Below, piece by piece: positions 17,142 through 28,000 of a stretch of DNA of 64,000 nucleotides. Position numbers and translations under genes: made by a program. Every line of letters starts with the position of its first letter. Position 1 is the stretch's first letter. Source of the DNA: an uncultured Alkalilimnicola sp. (lineage in GTDB: Bacteria > Pseudomonadota > Gammaproteobacteria > Nitrococcales > AK92); the NCBI GenBank assembly GCA_937951875.1, contig CALGAN010000093.1, forward strand, positions 17,850 to 81,849. The letters run 5' to 3'. The notes under the pieces are model-generated. The model saw nothing but the letters and a program-made list of their open reading frames with translations. It had not been told where the DNA came from and searched no databases.

Positions 17142-17951
17142 ATGAGAGCTAGCACCAAGAGCGCGAGCGACAGCGGCCGGCCCAGCATACGGTTCGACAA
17201 CGTCGGCCAGGTGTTCACCTCGTCCGACGGCAGCCGGGTCACCGCGCTGCAGAACGTCAGCTTCGAGATCGCCCGCCACGAGTTCGTGGCGGTAATCGGC
17301 CCATCCGGCTGCGGCAAGTCCACCCTGTTGCGCATCATCGCCGGCCTGATCCGGCCGTCGCAGGGCCAGGTGGAAATCTACGGCCTGCCGGTGAGCGGCC
17401 CGCGCGACGAGATCGGCATCGTGTTCCAGCGGCCCACCCTGCTGCCCTGGCTGAACGTGCTGGACAACATCACCTTCCCGATGAAGCACAAGTACGGGCG
17501 GGTGTCGCCGCAGGAAACCAAGCGGGCGCACGAGCTGCTGGAGCTAATCGGGCTGTCGGAGTTCGCCCGCAAGCGCCCGGACGAGCTATCGGGCGGCATG
17601 CAGCAGCGGGTCGGCATCGCCCGCGCCTTGCTGCACGACCCGGACATCCTGCTCATGGACGAACCGTTCTCGGCGCTGGACGCCCTCACGCGCGACGAAA
17701 TGAGCTTCGAGCTGCTGCGGATCTGGGCCGAGCGGCCGAAGACGGTGCTGTTCATCACCCACTCCATCCCCGAGGCGCTGCTGCTCGCCGACCGCATCCT
17801 GGTGATGTCGGCCCGCCCGGGCAGCGTGCGCGAAATCATCGACGTGGGGCTGCCGCGGCCCCGTTCCATGGCCACCCTATCGGAACCACGCTTCCATGAG
17901 CTCGCCAACCATATCCGCAGCCAAGTCTTCAGCCGCTCCGTCCTCGCCTGA
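17142..17951 (+). CDS. ABC transporter ATPase (SsuB/TauB-like)
   Basis: A 269-residue ATPase with Walker A GPSGCGKST, Q-loop QRPTLLPW, signature LSGGMQQRVGIARAL, Walker B ILLMDEPFSALD and H-loop ITHSIPEA, the layout of nitrate/sulfonate/taurine importers. The ATG at 17142 is preferred; in-frame TTG 17124 and GTG 17130 are weaker alternatives. It overlaps the permease gene by 56 bases. No binding protein is adjacent. The orphan NMT1-type binding protein at 6.9 kb belongs to the right class to complete this importer. Confidence 0.93.
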   Translation: MRASTKSASDSGRPSIRFDNVGQVFTSSDGSRVTALQNVSFEIARHEFVAVIGPSGCGKSTLLRIIAGLIRPSQGQVEIYGLPVSGPRDEIGIVFQRPTLLPWLNVLDNITFPMKHKYGRVSPQETKRAHELLELIGLSEFARKRPDELSGGMQQRVGIARALLHDPDILLMDEPFSALDALTRDEMSFELLRIWAERPKTVLFITHSIPEALLLADRILVMSARPGSVREIIDVGLPRPRSMATLSEPRFHELANHIRSQVFSRSVLA

Positions 17952-18732
17952 ACCCCGGCGCGGCGCGCTCCTGCAGCTGCTCGACCGGGCCGCCCCCGCG
18001 CTGGCGGCCGTGCTCGTGCTGCTGGTCTGGGAAGTCGCCTGCCGGCTGTTCGCCATCCCCAGCTTCCTGCTGCCGTCGCCGTCCGCCATCGTCCAGGGCG
18101 CGATGGAAGTCGGCCCGGCGCAATGGCTGGGCCACGTGTGGGCCACCCTGCGCGTCAGCCTGCAGGGCTACGCGCTGGCCATCCTCATCGGCATCCCGCT
18201 GGCCGTCGCGCTGGCGAGCAGCCGGCTGCTGTCGCGCACGCTCTATCCGATCCTGGTGGTGATCCAATCCACACCGATCGTGGCGGTCGCGCCCATCATC
18301 GTGGTGGTGCTGGGCGCCGGCGACGCGCCGCGGGTGGTGATCACCTTCCTGATCGCCTTCTTCCCGATCGTGGTGTCCACCACCACCGGGCTGATGTCCA
18401 CCCCCGAAGAACTGCTGGAGCTGTCGCGCTCCCTGGGCGCCGGCCGCGGCCGCGAGATCCGCAACATCCAGCTGCCGTACGCCGTGCCCTACATCTTCTC
18501 GGCGCTGCGGATCTCGGTGACGCTGGCGGTGATCGGCGCGGTGGTGGCGGAGTTCGTCGCCGCCGAAAGCGGCCTGGGCTTCTTCATCGCCTTCTCCACC
18601 TCGTTCTTCAAGGTGCCGCAGGCCTTCGCCGCGCTGGCCCTGTTGGTGACGCTCAGCCTGGTCCTGTTCCGGCTGGTGGCGCTCCTGCAGCGCTGGCTGT
18701 TCCCCTGGAGCCTGCCGAAGGCGGAGCGCTGA
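17896..18732 (+). CDS. ABC transporter permease (SsuC/TauC-like)
   Basis: A 278-residue permease with six predicted membrane helices and the BPD_transp_1 coupling loop (ELLELSRSLGAGRGREIRNIQLPYAVPYIFSALRIS). It overlaps the ATPase by 56 bases, which is unusually long; a later start is possible, but residues from ALLQLLDRAAP onward are clearly needed. Together with the ATPase it would import the ligand caught by a periplasmic NMT1-type protein. Confidence 0.92.
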   Translation: MSSPTISAAKSSAAPSSPEPRRGALLQLLDRAAPALAAVLVLLVWEVACRLFAIPSFLLPSPSAIVQGAMEVGPAQWLGHVWATLRVSLQGYALAILIGIPLAVALASSRLLSRTLYPILVVIQSTPIVAVAPIIVVVLGAGDAPRVVITFLIAFFPIVVSTTTGLMSTPEELLELSRSLGAGRGREIRNIQLPYAVPYIFSALRISVTLAVIGAVVAEFVAAESGLGFFIAFSTSFFKVPQAFAALALLVTLSLVLFRLVALLQRWLFPWSLPKAER

Positions 18733-19034
18733 CAGTGGCGCGGCCTTGAGAGCCAGGATGGGGCGGCCCCGCCGTTGTGTTTCGCGGTTTTTGTATACCC
18801 CTCTCTCCCTGGCCCCCCTTGCGGGGGCGGGCCAGGGAGAGGGGTACAAACCAATCGCGAAGCACAACTTGTTGCCTGACAGGAAGCGTTGCGCCACAGG
18901 ATGGTCTCTATAGACCGTCTGAGACCACGAACGGCGCTGGCGGCACTCCTGGAGTTGACGCCGTCAGAAATGGGTCTCCATACGTCAAACCCGGCCCCCC
19001 TAAAGGGAGCCGGGGATAAGGGCCCACGCCGCGC
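18733..19034. other. Intergenic region with large inverted repeat
   Basis: No gene is seen. It holds the long inverted repeat at 18774-18868 and a second hairpin near 18991-19013 (CCGGC-CCC and GGG-GCCGG arms), which could end transcription of the leftward reductase gene. The convergent arrangement of the flanking genes fits a terminator region. Confidence 0.6.
18774..18868. repeat. Long inverted repeat, type GGGGTACAAAC...CGCGAAGC (copy 2)
   Basis: A 95-bp imperfect palindrome. The outer arms are GTTGTG and CACAAC, then TTCGCG and CGCGAA, then TTTGTATACCCCTCTC paired with GAGAGGGGTACAAA, then CCCTGGCCC with GGGCCAGGG. The right arm shares GAGGGGTACAAAC and CGCGAAGC with the copy at 4587-4640. 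The TTGTATAC in its left arm resembles the GntR operator core but is explained by the palindrome. Confidence 0.65.
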
Positions 19035-20069
19035 TCAAGCGGTGCACCGCAAGCTCGGTGCGCTCAGCTCGTGAGCGAAGTTGAAGCTGTCCGCGAACAT
19101 GCGGTCCAGCGGCAGGCCGCGCGCGGCGAAGGCGGTCTTGGCGGCGGCGATCATGGCGGGGGGACCGCACAGGTAGGCGTCGTAATCGCGCAGGTCGGGC
19201 AGATCGGCCAGCACCGCCTCATGCACGTAGCCGACGCGGACGCCCTCGTCCCCGGCCTGCGGCTCGGAGAGCACCGGCACGTAGCTGAGCTGGGGCAGGC
19301 GCGCGCACAGGTGCCGCAGCTCGTCGTCGAAGTAGAGATCGCGCCGGGCACGCACGCCCCAGTACAAGCGCGCCGGCCGGTCGATGCCGCGCGCGGCGGC
19401 GCTCTCCAGCAGGCTCTTGATGGGCGCCAGCCCGGTGCCGCCGGCCACCAGCAGCAGCGGCCGCGCGCTGTCCTCGCGCAGCCCGAACGTCCCGAACGGC
19501 CCCTCCACCTCCAGCACGTCACCGACCTGACCGGAGGTGAACAGCGCCTCGGTGAAGCGGCCGCCGGGCACCTTGCGCACGTGCAGGTCGAGCACGCCCG
19601 CCTCCGGCGCCGAGGCGAAGGAGAAGCTGCGCCGCTCGCCGTCCGGCAGCAGCACGTCCAGATACTGGCCGGCCGCGTAGCTCAGCTTCTGGCCGGACAA
19701 GGGCAACAGCACCACCCGCAGCACGTCGTGGCAGAGACGCTCCAGCGCGGCGATGCGGACCTGCAGACGCGCCGTCGGCGCCGCCGCCTGCGACGCGAGC
19801 CCTTCCACCCGCACCACCAGATCGGAGCGCGCCAGCGCCTGGCAGCTCAGAGCGTAGCCGGCCGCGGCCTCGACCTCGGTCAATGCCATGGGCGGGAGGT
19901 CGTAATCCACTTCGCCGCTCAGCACCTGAATCCGGCAAGTGCCGCAGCCGCCGCACTGGCAGTCGAAGGGTATCGCCACGCCGTTGCGCAGCGCCGCGTC
20001 CAGCACCGGTTCGCTGTCCCCCGCCTCGAATTCGATGGAAGTTCCGTCGATGATGATTCTGTACGGCAT
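19035..20069 (-). CDS. Ferredoxin-NAD(P)H oxidoreductase (2Fe-2S, FAD, NAD domains)
   Basis: A 344-residue electron-transfer protein. The N-terminal plant-type ferredoxin domain carries CQCGGCGTC (C37, C42, C45) and LSCQA (C76). The FAD domain shows RRSFSFASAP, and the NAD(P) domain shows LLVAGGTGLAPIKSLLE and YLCGPPAMI. The layout is that of phenol hydroxylase reductase, AscD and other reductases feeding oxygenases. The ATG at 20069 starts the ferredoxin domain directly; the longer frame upstream runs through the promoter and is not needed. It is the only reductase in the window, so it is a candidate partner for the Rieske oxygenase at 8.1-9.1 kb. An operator-like TTGTATACATG lies about 30 bases upstream. 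Confidence 0.92.
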   Translation of the reverse strand: MPYRIIIDGTSIEFEAGDSEPVLDAALRNGVAIPFDCQCGGCGTCRIQVLSGEVDYDLPPMALTEVEAAAGYALSCQALARSDLVVRVEGLASQAAAPTARLQVRIAALERLCHDVLRVVLLPLSGQKLSYAAGQYLDVLLPDGERRSFSFASAPEAGVLDLHVRKVPGGRFTEALFTSGQVGDVLEVEGPFGTFGLREDSARPLLLVAGGTGLAPIKSLLESAAARGIDRPARLYWGVRARRDLYFDDELRHLCARLPQLSYVPVLSEPQAGDEGVRVGYVHEAVLADLPDLRDYDAYLCGPPAMIAAAKTAFAARGLPLDRMFADSFNFAHELSAPSLRCTA

Positions 20070-20087
20070 CGCGTCGAGCTCACATGT

Positions 20088-20112
20088 TTGAATACATGGC
20101 TTGTATACATGC
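20088..20112. promoter_or_regulatory. Candidate GntR/FCD operator upstream of the reductase
   Basis: Two near-identical 11-mers, TTGAATACATG and TTGTATACATG, lie in tandem 13 bases apart. The second matches the TTGTATACAA core of the palindrome at 2091-2104 at 9 of 10 positions. They lie 19-43 bases upstream of the reductase start on the minus strand, where a promoter would be expected. Regulation by the GntR protein is inferred. Confidence 0.45.
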
Positions 20113-20229
20113 AAGCTCCGTACCGCACCGCGCGCGACCGGCCCGGCGCCTAGCGACAACGCGCCGTTACCGCCTCCTGGTCGGCGACGCGCGCCGGCAT
20201 CGCGCCCCAAACCGGTGCGCCGCGGCCCG

Positions 20230-21771
<1,542 letters not shown>

Positions 21772-22031
21772 GCTTCCCCAGCCCCCCGATTGCTTCGGCG
21801 TTGTTATCGTCGGACCGGCCATCATGGCGTCCACGCACAGCATGAACCGGTCGTCATGTCGATCCTAGCACAGGGCCGGCGGGAGCGAAGCGGCGCCGGC
21901 GCGCTCGCCGAGCGGCTCCTGTTCGACTTGATCGAAGGTGAGGAAGCGGTGTAACAAGCAACGCAACCGTCACGGCTGGCGCCGTGTGCTCAGAGCTGCG
22001 ACACTGCGTCATCGGCAACACTCGAAGCTCC

Positions 22032-23129
22032 ATGTCCGCACTTCCCGACAATCTCGCCGCCCGCTGGTTGCTAGTGCTGGTCCTGCTGGCCGGCGTCTAC
22101 TTCTTCAGCGGATTCCTGGTGCCGGTGCTAGCAGCGCTGGTGATCGGCTTCGCCAGCTGGCCGCTGTACCAGCGGCTGCTGCGCCGCTGCGGCGGCAATA
22201 CCACGCTGGCCGCCACCATCGCGTTGTTGGTGATCGTGGCCGGCCTGGTCATCCCGATCGCGGTGGCGTTCAGCTACGCCGCCCACGAGGTCCGCACCTG
22301 GCTCGAATGGCTGTCCGAGCTCAACCGCCACGGCGGCCCGCCGCCGGGCTGGATTCAAGCGCTGCCGGGCGTCGGCGAGTTCCTGGCCGAGGCCTGGCGC
22401 GAGCACCTGAGCCGCCCGCACGCGGTCAACGACCTGTTCCAGCAGTTCACCGGCAACAATCTGGGCAGCATCTACCGCTGGCTGTTCACCCTCAGCAGCA
22501 CGGTGCTGCACATGTTGCTGACCGTGCTGTTCATGCTCATCACGCTGTTCTTCGTGTTCAAGGACGGCGCCAAGCTGGCGGCCGAGATCGACGTGGTCGG
22601 CGAGCGCATCCTGGGCGCCCATTGGCAGCGCTTCTCGCGGGTGGTGCCGGCGACGGTCAGCTCCACGGTCACCGGCATGGGCATCATCGCCATCGGCGAA
22701 GGCGTGGTACTGGGCATCGCCTACGCCATCGCGGGCGTGCCCTCGGCCACCGCCCTGGGCGTGGCCACCGGCTTCATGGCGCTGATCCCCGGCGGCGCGC
22801 CGCTGTCGTTCACGCTGGTGTCGCTGTATCTGGTCGGCTCGGGCAAGCTGATGGCCGGGCTGGGCCTGATGGCCTGGGGCTCGGTGGAGCTGTTCATCGT
22901 CGACAAGACCCTGCGGCCCAAGTTGGTCGGCGGGCCGATCAAGCTGCCCTTCCTGCCGACCTTCTTCGGCCTGGTCGGGGGCGTCGCCACCCTGGGATTC
23001 GTGGGCCTGTTCGTCGGCCCGGTGCTGATGGCCCTGCTGTACGCCATCTGGCGCGAGTGGGTGCTCAGCCTGCAGGAGCAGCAGCCGGCGATGGTAGCGC
23101 CGGCGTCGGAACCGGACCGCTCGGCCTAG
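22032..23129 (+). CDS. AI-2E family (PerM/TqsA-like) membrane protein
   Basis: A 365-residue multi-spanning membrane protein of the AI-2E transporter family, with about eight hydrophobic helices and the conserved segment FFVFKDGAKLAAEI. The C-terminal region ALGVATGFMALIPGGAPLSFTLVSLYLV and LRPKLVGGPIKLPFLPTFFGLVGGVATLGFVGLFVGPV is diagnostic. The family includes quorum-signal exporters and sodium antiporters, so the function here is open. The ATG at 22032 begins just before the first membrane helix. Its end lies 21 bases from the convergent TerC-type gene. Confidence 0.9.
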   Translation: MSALPDNLAARWLLVLVLLAGVYFFSGFLVPVLAALVIGFASWPLYQRLLRRCGGNTTLAATIALLVIVAGLVIPIAVAFSYAAHEVRTWLEWLSELNRHGGPPPGWIQALPGVGEFLAEAWREHLSRPHAVNDLFQQFTGNNLGSIYRWLFTLSSTVLHMLLTVLFMLITLFFVFKDGAKLAAEIDVVGERILGAHWQRFSRVVPATVSSTVTGMGIIAIGEGVVLGIAYAIAGVPSATALGVATGFMALIPGGAPLSFTLVSLYLVGSGKLMAGLGLMAWGSVELFIVDKTLRPKLVGGPIKLPFLPTFFGLVGGVATLGFVGLFVGPVLMALLYAIWREWVLSLQEQQPAMVAPASEPDRSA

Positions 23130-23150
23130 CGGCGCGAAAGCCGCGCCGGC

Positions 23151-24719
23151 TCAGGCCATCTCGGCGGCGAGGCGGGTCACCCGCACCTTGGCGACCCGGT
23201 GGCCTTCCATCTGCTCGACCTGGAAGCGGTAGCCGGCCAGCTCGAAAGCGTCGCCCTGCTGCGGCACATGGCCGAGCTGGGTCAGCACCAGCCCGCCCAG
23301 GGTGTGGAAACCGCCTTCTTGCGGCAGCGCTTCGATGCCGAGCAGCTGCTTGAGCCGGTCGGTGCCCAGGCCGCCGTTCAGCAACCAGCTCCCCTCGCCC
23401 TGCGGTTCGATCAAGGGTGACTCCAGGCCGTCGATATAGGCCAGCTCGCCGGCGATGGCGGCCAGCAGGTCGCTAGCGGTGACCAGGCCCTCCACGCCGC
23501 CGTACTCGTCCACCACCACCGCCATGGGCACCGAGTGCTTGCGCAGCTCCTCCAGCGCCCGCAGCGCACTCATGCGCTCGGTCAGCGCCAGCGGCTGGCT
23601 CTTGACGATGGCGCGCAGATCCAGCGGCTTGCCGGACATGAGATGGGTCAGCAGCTCGCGCGTCTCCACCACGCCCAGCAGCTCGTCGAGCTCGCGGTCG
23701 GCCACCAGGAAGCGGTTGAAACGGTGCTCCTCGATCACCTCGCGGATTCGCTCCGGCGACGCCGAAGCGTCCAGCCAGACGATGTCCGGCCGCGGGGTCA
23801 TCAGCGACTCGACCTTGCGTTCCGCCAGCTGCAGCACGCTCTGGATCATGTTGCGCTCGACCGGGTCGAACACCGGCTCGTCGCTGTCGCTGGCGGTCAT
23901 CGCCGCCACGTCCGCGCCCACCAGCGCCGGCTCGGGCTTGCCGCCGAGCAGCTTCAGCACCGCCTCGGCGGTGCGCTCGCGCAGCGGCCGGTTGCCGGTG
24001 AGGAAGCGGCGGCGGTTGAAGGAAGCGAATTGGTTGAGCACCTCGATCAGCAGCGAGAAGCCGATCGCGGCGTACAGGTAGCCCTTGGGGATATGGAAGC
24101 CCAGGCCTTCCGCCACCAGGCTGAAGCCGATCATCAGCAGGAAGCCCAGGCAGAGGATCACCACCGTCGGGTGGCCGTTGACGAAGGTGGTGAGCGGCTT
24201 GCTGGCCACCATCATGATGGCGATGGCGATGGTCACCGCCGCCATCATCACGGGCAGGTGCTCGACCATGCCCACCGCGGTGATCACCGCATCCAGCGAG
24301 AACACCGCATCGAGCACCACGATTTGCGTCACCACTACGGCGAAGCCGGCGTACATGCGCGGCCCGTCGTGCTCGGCGGCGCCGCCTTCGAGCCGCTCGT
24401 GCAGCTCCATGGTGCCCTTGAACAGCAGGAACAGGCCGCCGACGAACAGGATCAGGTCGCGTCCGGACGGCTCCATGCCATAGAAGGAAAACAGCGGCTT
24501 GGTGAGCGTCACCAGCCAGGAGATGCTGGCCAGCAGCACCAACCGCATCAGCAGGGCCAGCGTCAGACCGACGATCCGCGCCCGGTCGCGCTGTCCCGGT
24601 GGCAGCTTGTCGGCGAGGATGGCGATGAACACCAGGTTGTCGATGCCGAGAACGATCTCCAGCACGACCAGGGTCAGCAGTCCGGCCCATATCGTCGGGT
24701 CGGCGATCCACTCGAACAT
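23151..24719 (-). CDS. TerC-CBS-CorC membrane protein (YoaE/YegH-like)
   Basis: A 522-residue inner-membrane protein. Residues 1-240 are a TerC domain with about seven helices and the conserved acidic segments EIVLGIDNLVFIA and DAVFSLDAVITAVGM. Two CBS domains follow (MTPRPDIVWLDASASPERI..., VVVDEYGGVEGLVTASDLLAAIAGE), then a CorC/HlyC C-terminal domain. The family is linked to metal (Mn, Mg, Co) efflux or tolerance. I looked for a yybP-ykoY riboswitch in the leader and did not find one. The gene stands alone, convergent with the AI-2E family gene. Confidence 0.9.
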   Translation of the reverse strand: MFEWIADPTIWAGLLTLVVLEIVLGIDNLVFIAILADKLPPGQRDRARIVGLTLALLMRLVLLASISWLVTLTKPLFSFYGMEPSGRDLILFVGGLFLLFKGTMELHERLEGGAAEHDGPRMYAGFAVVVTQIVVLDAVFSLDAVITAVGMVEHLPVMMAAVTIAIAIMMVASKPLTTFVNGHPTVVILCLGFLLMIGFSLVAEGLGFHIPKGYLYAAIGFSLLIEVLNQFASFNRRRFLTGNRPLRERTAEAVLKLLGGKPEPALVGADVAAMTASDSDEPVFDPVERNMIQSVLQLAERKVESLMTPRPDIVWLDASASPERIREVIEEHRFNRFLVADRELDELLGVVETRELLTHLMSGKPLDLRAIVKSQPLALTERMSALRALEELRKHSVPMAVVVDEYGGVEGLVTASDLLAAIAGELAYIDGLESPLIEPQGEGSWLLNGGLGTDRLKQLLGIEALPQEGGFHTLGGLVLTQLGHVPQQGDAFELAGYRFQVEQMEGHRVAKVRVTRLAAEMA

Positions 24720-25027
24720 GAGATCCTCTAGCTAATCAGGCCTGGCCCACCGTCGGCCGGTCGCGGCCGCGACGAAACACCCCGGCGCGAAACGAAAGGC
24801 TGACGCACGAGTCGGCGTAGCCCGGCACTGAACGCCGGCGCGCAACGGAAACGGCGGGAGAAACGACGACAGCAGGTACTCGGAGGAGGCTCGGAGCCGG
24901 ATGACATCGACTGTTTGATGGTAGCGGGAGACGTTCCGACTCTAATACATGCGCCTAGGCCATGCCAATCGGCGAGTTCACAATGCGCGGCGCGCCCGGC
25001 CCGCCGCAGCGGACCGGGCGGGCACGC
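24720..25027. other. Intergenic region between purL and the TerC-type gene
   Basis: No gene is seen. A hairpin at 24995-25018 (CCCGG-c-CCGC, CGCA loop, GCGG-a-CCGGG) lies 10 bases after the purL stop and may help end that transcript, although no T-run follows. The rest should contain the promoter of the leftward TerC gene; no riboswitch motif was found. Confidence 0.5.
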
Positions 25028-28000
25028 TCAGCCCACCCAGGCGCGGGCGTTGCGGAACATACGCAGCCAGGGACCTTCCTCGCCCCAGTCGTCCGGATGC
25101 CAGGAGTGCTGCACGGCGCGGAACACCCGCTCCGGATGCGGCATCAGGATGGTGAAGCGGCCGTCGCGGCTGGTGAGCCCGGTGATGCCCAGCGGCGAAC
25201 CGTTGGGGTTGAACGGGTAGCGCTCGGTGGGCCGGCCGTAGTTGTCGACGTAGCGCACCGCCACCAGGCCGGCCTCCATCAGCCGCTGCGCGCCGTCGGC
25301 GGCGTCGAACTCGGCGCGGCCCTCGCCATGGGCCACGGCGATCGGCATACGCGAGCCGGCCATGCCGCGGAAGAAGATCGACGGCGACTCCAGCACCTCC
25401 ACCATCGACACCCGCGCCTCGAACTGCTCCGAACGGTTGCGCACAAACCGCGGCCACAGCTCGGTGCCGGGGATGAGCTCGTGCAGGTTGGAGAACATCT
25501 GGCAACCGTTGCACACGCCGAGGCTGAAGGTGTCGGCGCGCGCGAAGAAGGCCTCGAACTGCTCGCGGGCGCGCGGGTTGAACAGCGCCGACTTGGCCCA
25601 GCCGCCGCCGGCGCCGAGCACGTCGCCGTAGGAGAAGCCGCCGCAGGCGGCGATACCGACGAAGTCGGACAGCTTGACCCGCCCCTCGACGATGTCGGTC
25701 ATGTGCACGTCCACCGCCTCGAAGCCGGCGCGGTCGAACGCCGCCGCCATTTCCACCTGGCCGTTCACGCCCTGCTCGCGCAGCACCGCCACCTTGGGCC
25801 GCCCCAGGTTGAGGAACGGCGCGGCGACGTCCTCGGCCGGATCGAAGGTGAGCTGCGCGTGCAGCCCCGGATCGGCAGCGTCGAGCAGGTTGTCGAACTC
25901 CTCCTGCGCGCACTCGGGATTGTCGCGCAGCGCCTGCATGCGGTAGCTAGTCTCCTGCCAGGCGCGCTGCAGGTCCACCCGCGACTCGTCCAGCAGCACC
26001 CGGCCGTGGGCGCGCAGCACCAGACGGTCGTGCGCCGCCGGCCGACCGAGCACATGGCTGTACCGGCCGAGCCCGGCCTCGCGCAGCCGCGCCAGCACCG
26101 CGTCCCGATCCTGCGCCCGCACCTGCACCACCACGCCCAGCTCCTCGCTGAACAGCGCGGCCAGCGGGTCGGCCCCCAGGGCGTCGAGCTCCACCTCCAG
26201 GCCGCAGTGGCCGGCGAACGCCATCTCCGCCAAGGTGGCGAACAGGCCGCCGTCGGAGCGGTCGTGATAGGCCAGCAGCAGGCCGTCCGCGTTCAGCGCC
26301 TGCAGGGTGTTGAAGCCGCGCACCAGCGCGTCCGGATCGTCCAGATCGGCCGGATGGTCGCCGACCTGCCGATAGACCTGGGCTAGCGCCGACGCGCCCA
26401 GGCGGTTGGCGCCCTTGCCGAAGTCGATCAGGATCAGCTCGGTTTCGCCCAAGTCGACACGCAGCTGCGGCGTGAGCGTACGCCGCACGTCGCTCACCGG
26501 CGCGAAGGCGGTGACCACCAGCGACAGCGGCGCGGTCATCTCGCGGCGCTGGCCGTCCACCTCCCAGACGGTCTTCATCGACAGCGAATCCTTGCCGACC
26601 GGGATGGCCACGCCCAGCCGCGGGCACAGCTCCATGCCCACCGCCCGCACCGTGTCGAACAGCACCGCGTCCTCGCCCGAGTGGCCGGCGGCGGCCATCC
26701 AGTTGGCGGACAGATTGATCTTGCGGATATCGCCGATCAGCGCGGCGCCGATGTTGGTGATGGCCTCGCCGACCGCCATCCGGCCCGAGGCCGGGCCGTG
26801 CAGCAGCGCCGCCGGCGCCCGCTCGCCCATGCTCATGGCCTCGCCGGTGTAGCCGTGGTAGTCGGCCACGGTCACCGCCACGTCGGCCACCGGCACCTGC
26901 CAGGGACCGACCATCTGATCGCGCGCCACCTGGCCGGTCACCGAACGGTCGCCGATGGTGATCAGGAAGTGCTTGGCCGCCACCGCCGGCAGCCGCAGCA
27001 CCCGATAGGCCGCCTCCCTCAGGTCGACATCCGCCAGCTGCAGCGCCGGCTTGGCGAAGGTCTGGCGGCGCACGTCGCGCAGCATCTTCGGCGGCTTGCC
27101 CAGCAGCATTTCCATGGGCAGATCCACCGGCGAATTGTCGAAGTGGCCGTCGCCGACGATCAGCTGCCGCTCCTCGGTGGCCTCGCCGATCACGGCGTAG
27201 GGGCAGCGCTCGCGCTCGCACAGGGCCGCGAACGTGTCCATGCGCTCCGGCGCGATCGCCAGGACGTAGCGCTCCTGCGACTCGTTGCACCAGATCTGCA
27301 TCGGCGACATGCCCGGGTCGTCGTTGGGCACGGCGCGCAGCTCGATGCGGCCACCGCGATCGGAACCGTCGAGGATCTCGGGCACGGCGTTGGACAGGCC
27401 GCCGGCGCCGACGTCGTGGATGGAGATGATCGGGTTGTTCTCGCCCAGCGCCCAGCACGCGTCGATCACCTGCTGACAGCGGCGCTCCATCTCCGGATTG
27501 CTACGCTGCACCGAGGCGAAGTCCAGATCCTCCTGGCTCTGGCCGCTGGCCATGGACGAGGCGGCGCCGCCGCCCAAGCCGATCAGCATGGCCGGCCCGC
27601 CCAGCACCACGATCTGCGCCAGCGGCGGCACGTCGCCCTTGGCGACGTGCTGCTCGCGGATGTTGCCGACGCCGCCGGCGATCATGATCGGCTTGTGATA
27701 GCCGCGCAGCTCCGGCCCCTGCGGACCCGGCACCTGCTGCTCGTAGGTGCGGAAGTAGCCGAGCAGGTTGGGTCGGCCGAACTCGTTGCCGTAGGCGGCA
27801 GCGCCGATCGGGCCGTCGATCATGATCTGCAGCGCCGAGGCGATGCGCCCCGGACGGCCGTAGTCCACCTCCCAGGGCTGCTCGAAGCCGGGGATGCGCA
27901 GGTTGGAGACCGAGAAGCCGGCCAGGCCGGCCTTGGGTTTGGCGCCGCGGCCGGTGGCGCCCTCGTCGCGGATCTCGCCGCCGGCGCCGGTGGCCGCGCC

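Noticed and set aside
18789..18796. TTGTATAC as a third GntR operator
   Set aside because: It lies inside the arm of a 95-bp palindromic repeat between convergent genes, not in a promoter, and matches only half of the site.
21856..21954. Short frame of 32 codons upstream of the AI-2E family gene
   Set aside because: No ribosome site, family likeness or sequence feature supports it.
24720..24960. yybP-ykoY manganese riboswitch in front of the TerC-type gene
   Set aside because: TerC genes often carry this riboswitch, but the leader read on the minus strand lacks the conserved GGGGAGUAG-like core and paired elements.
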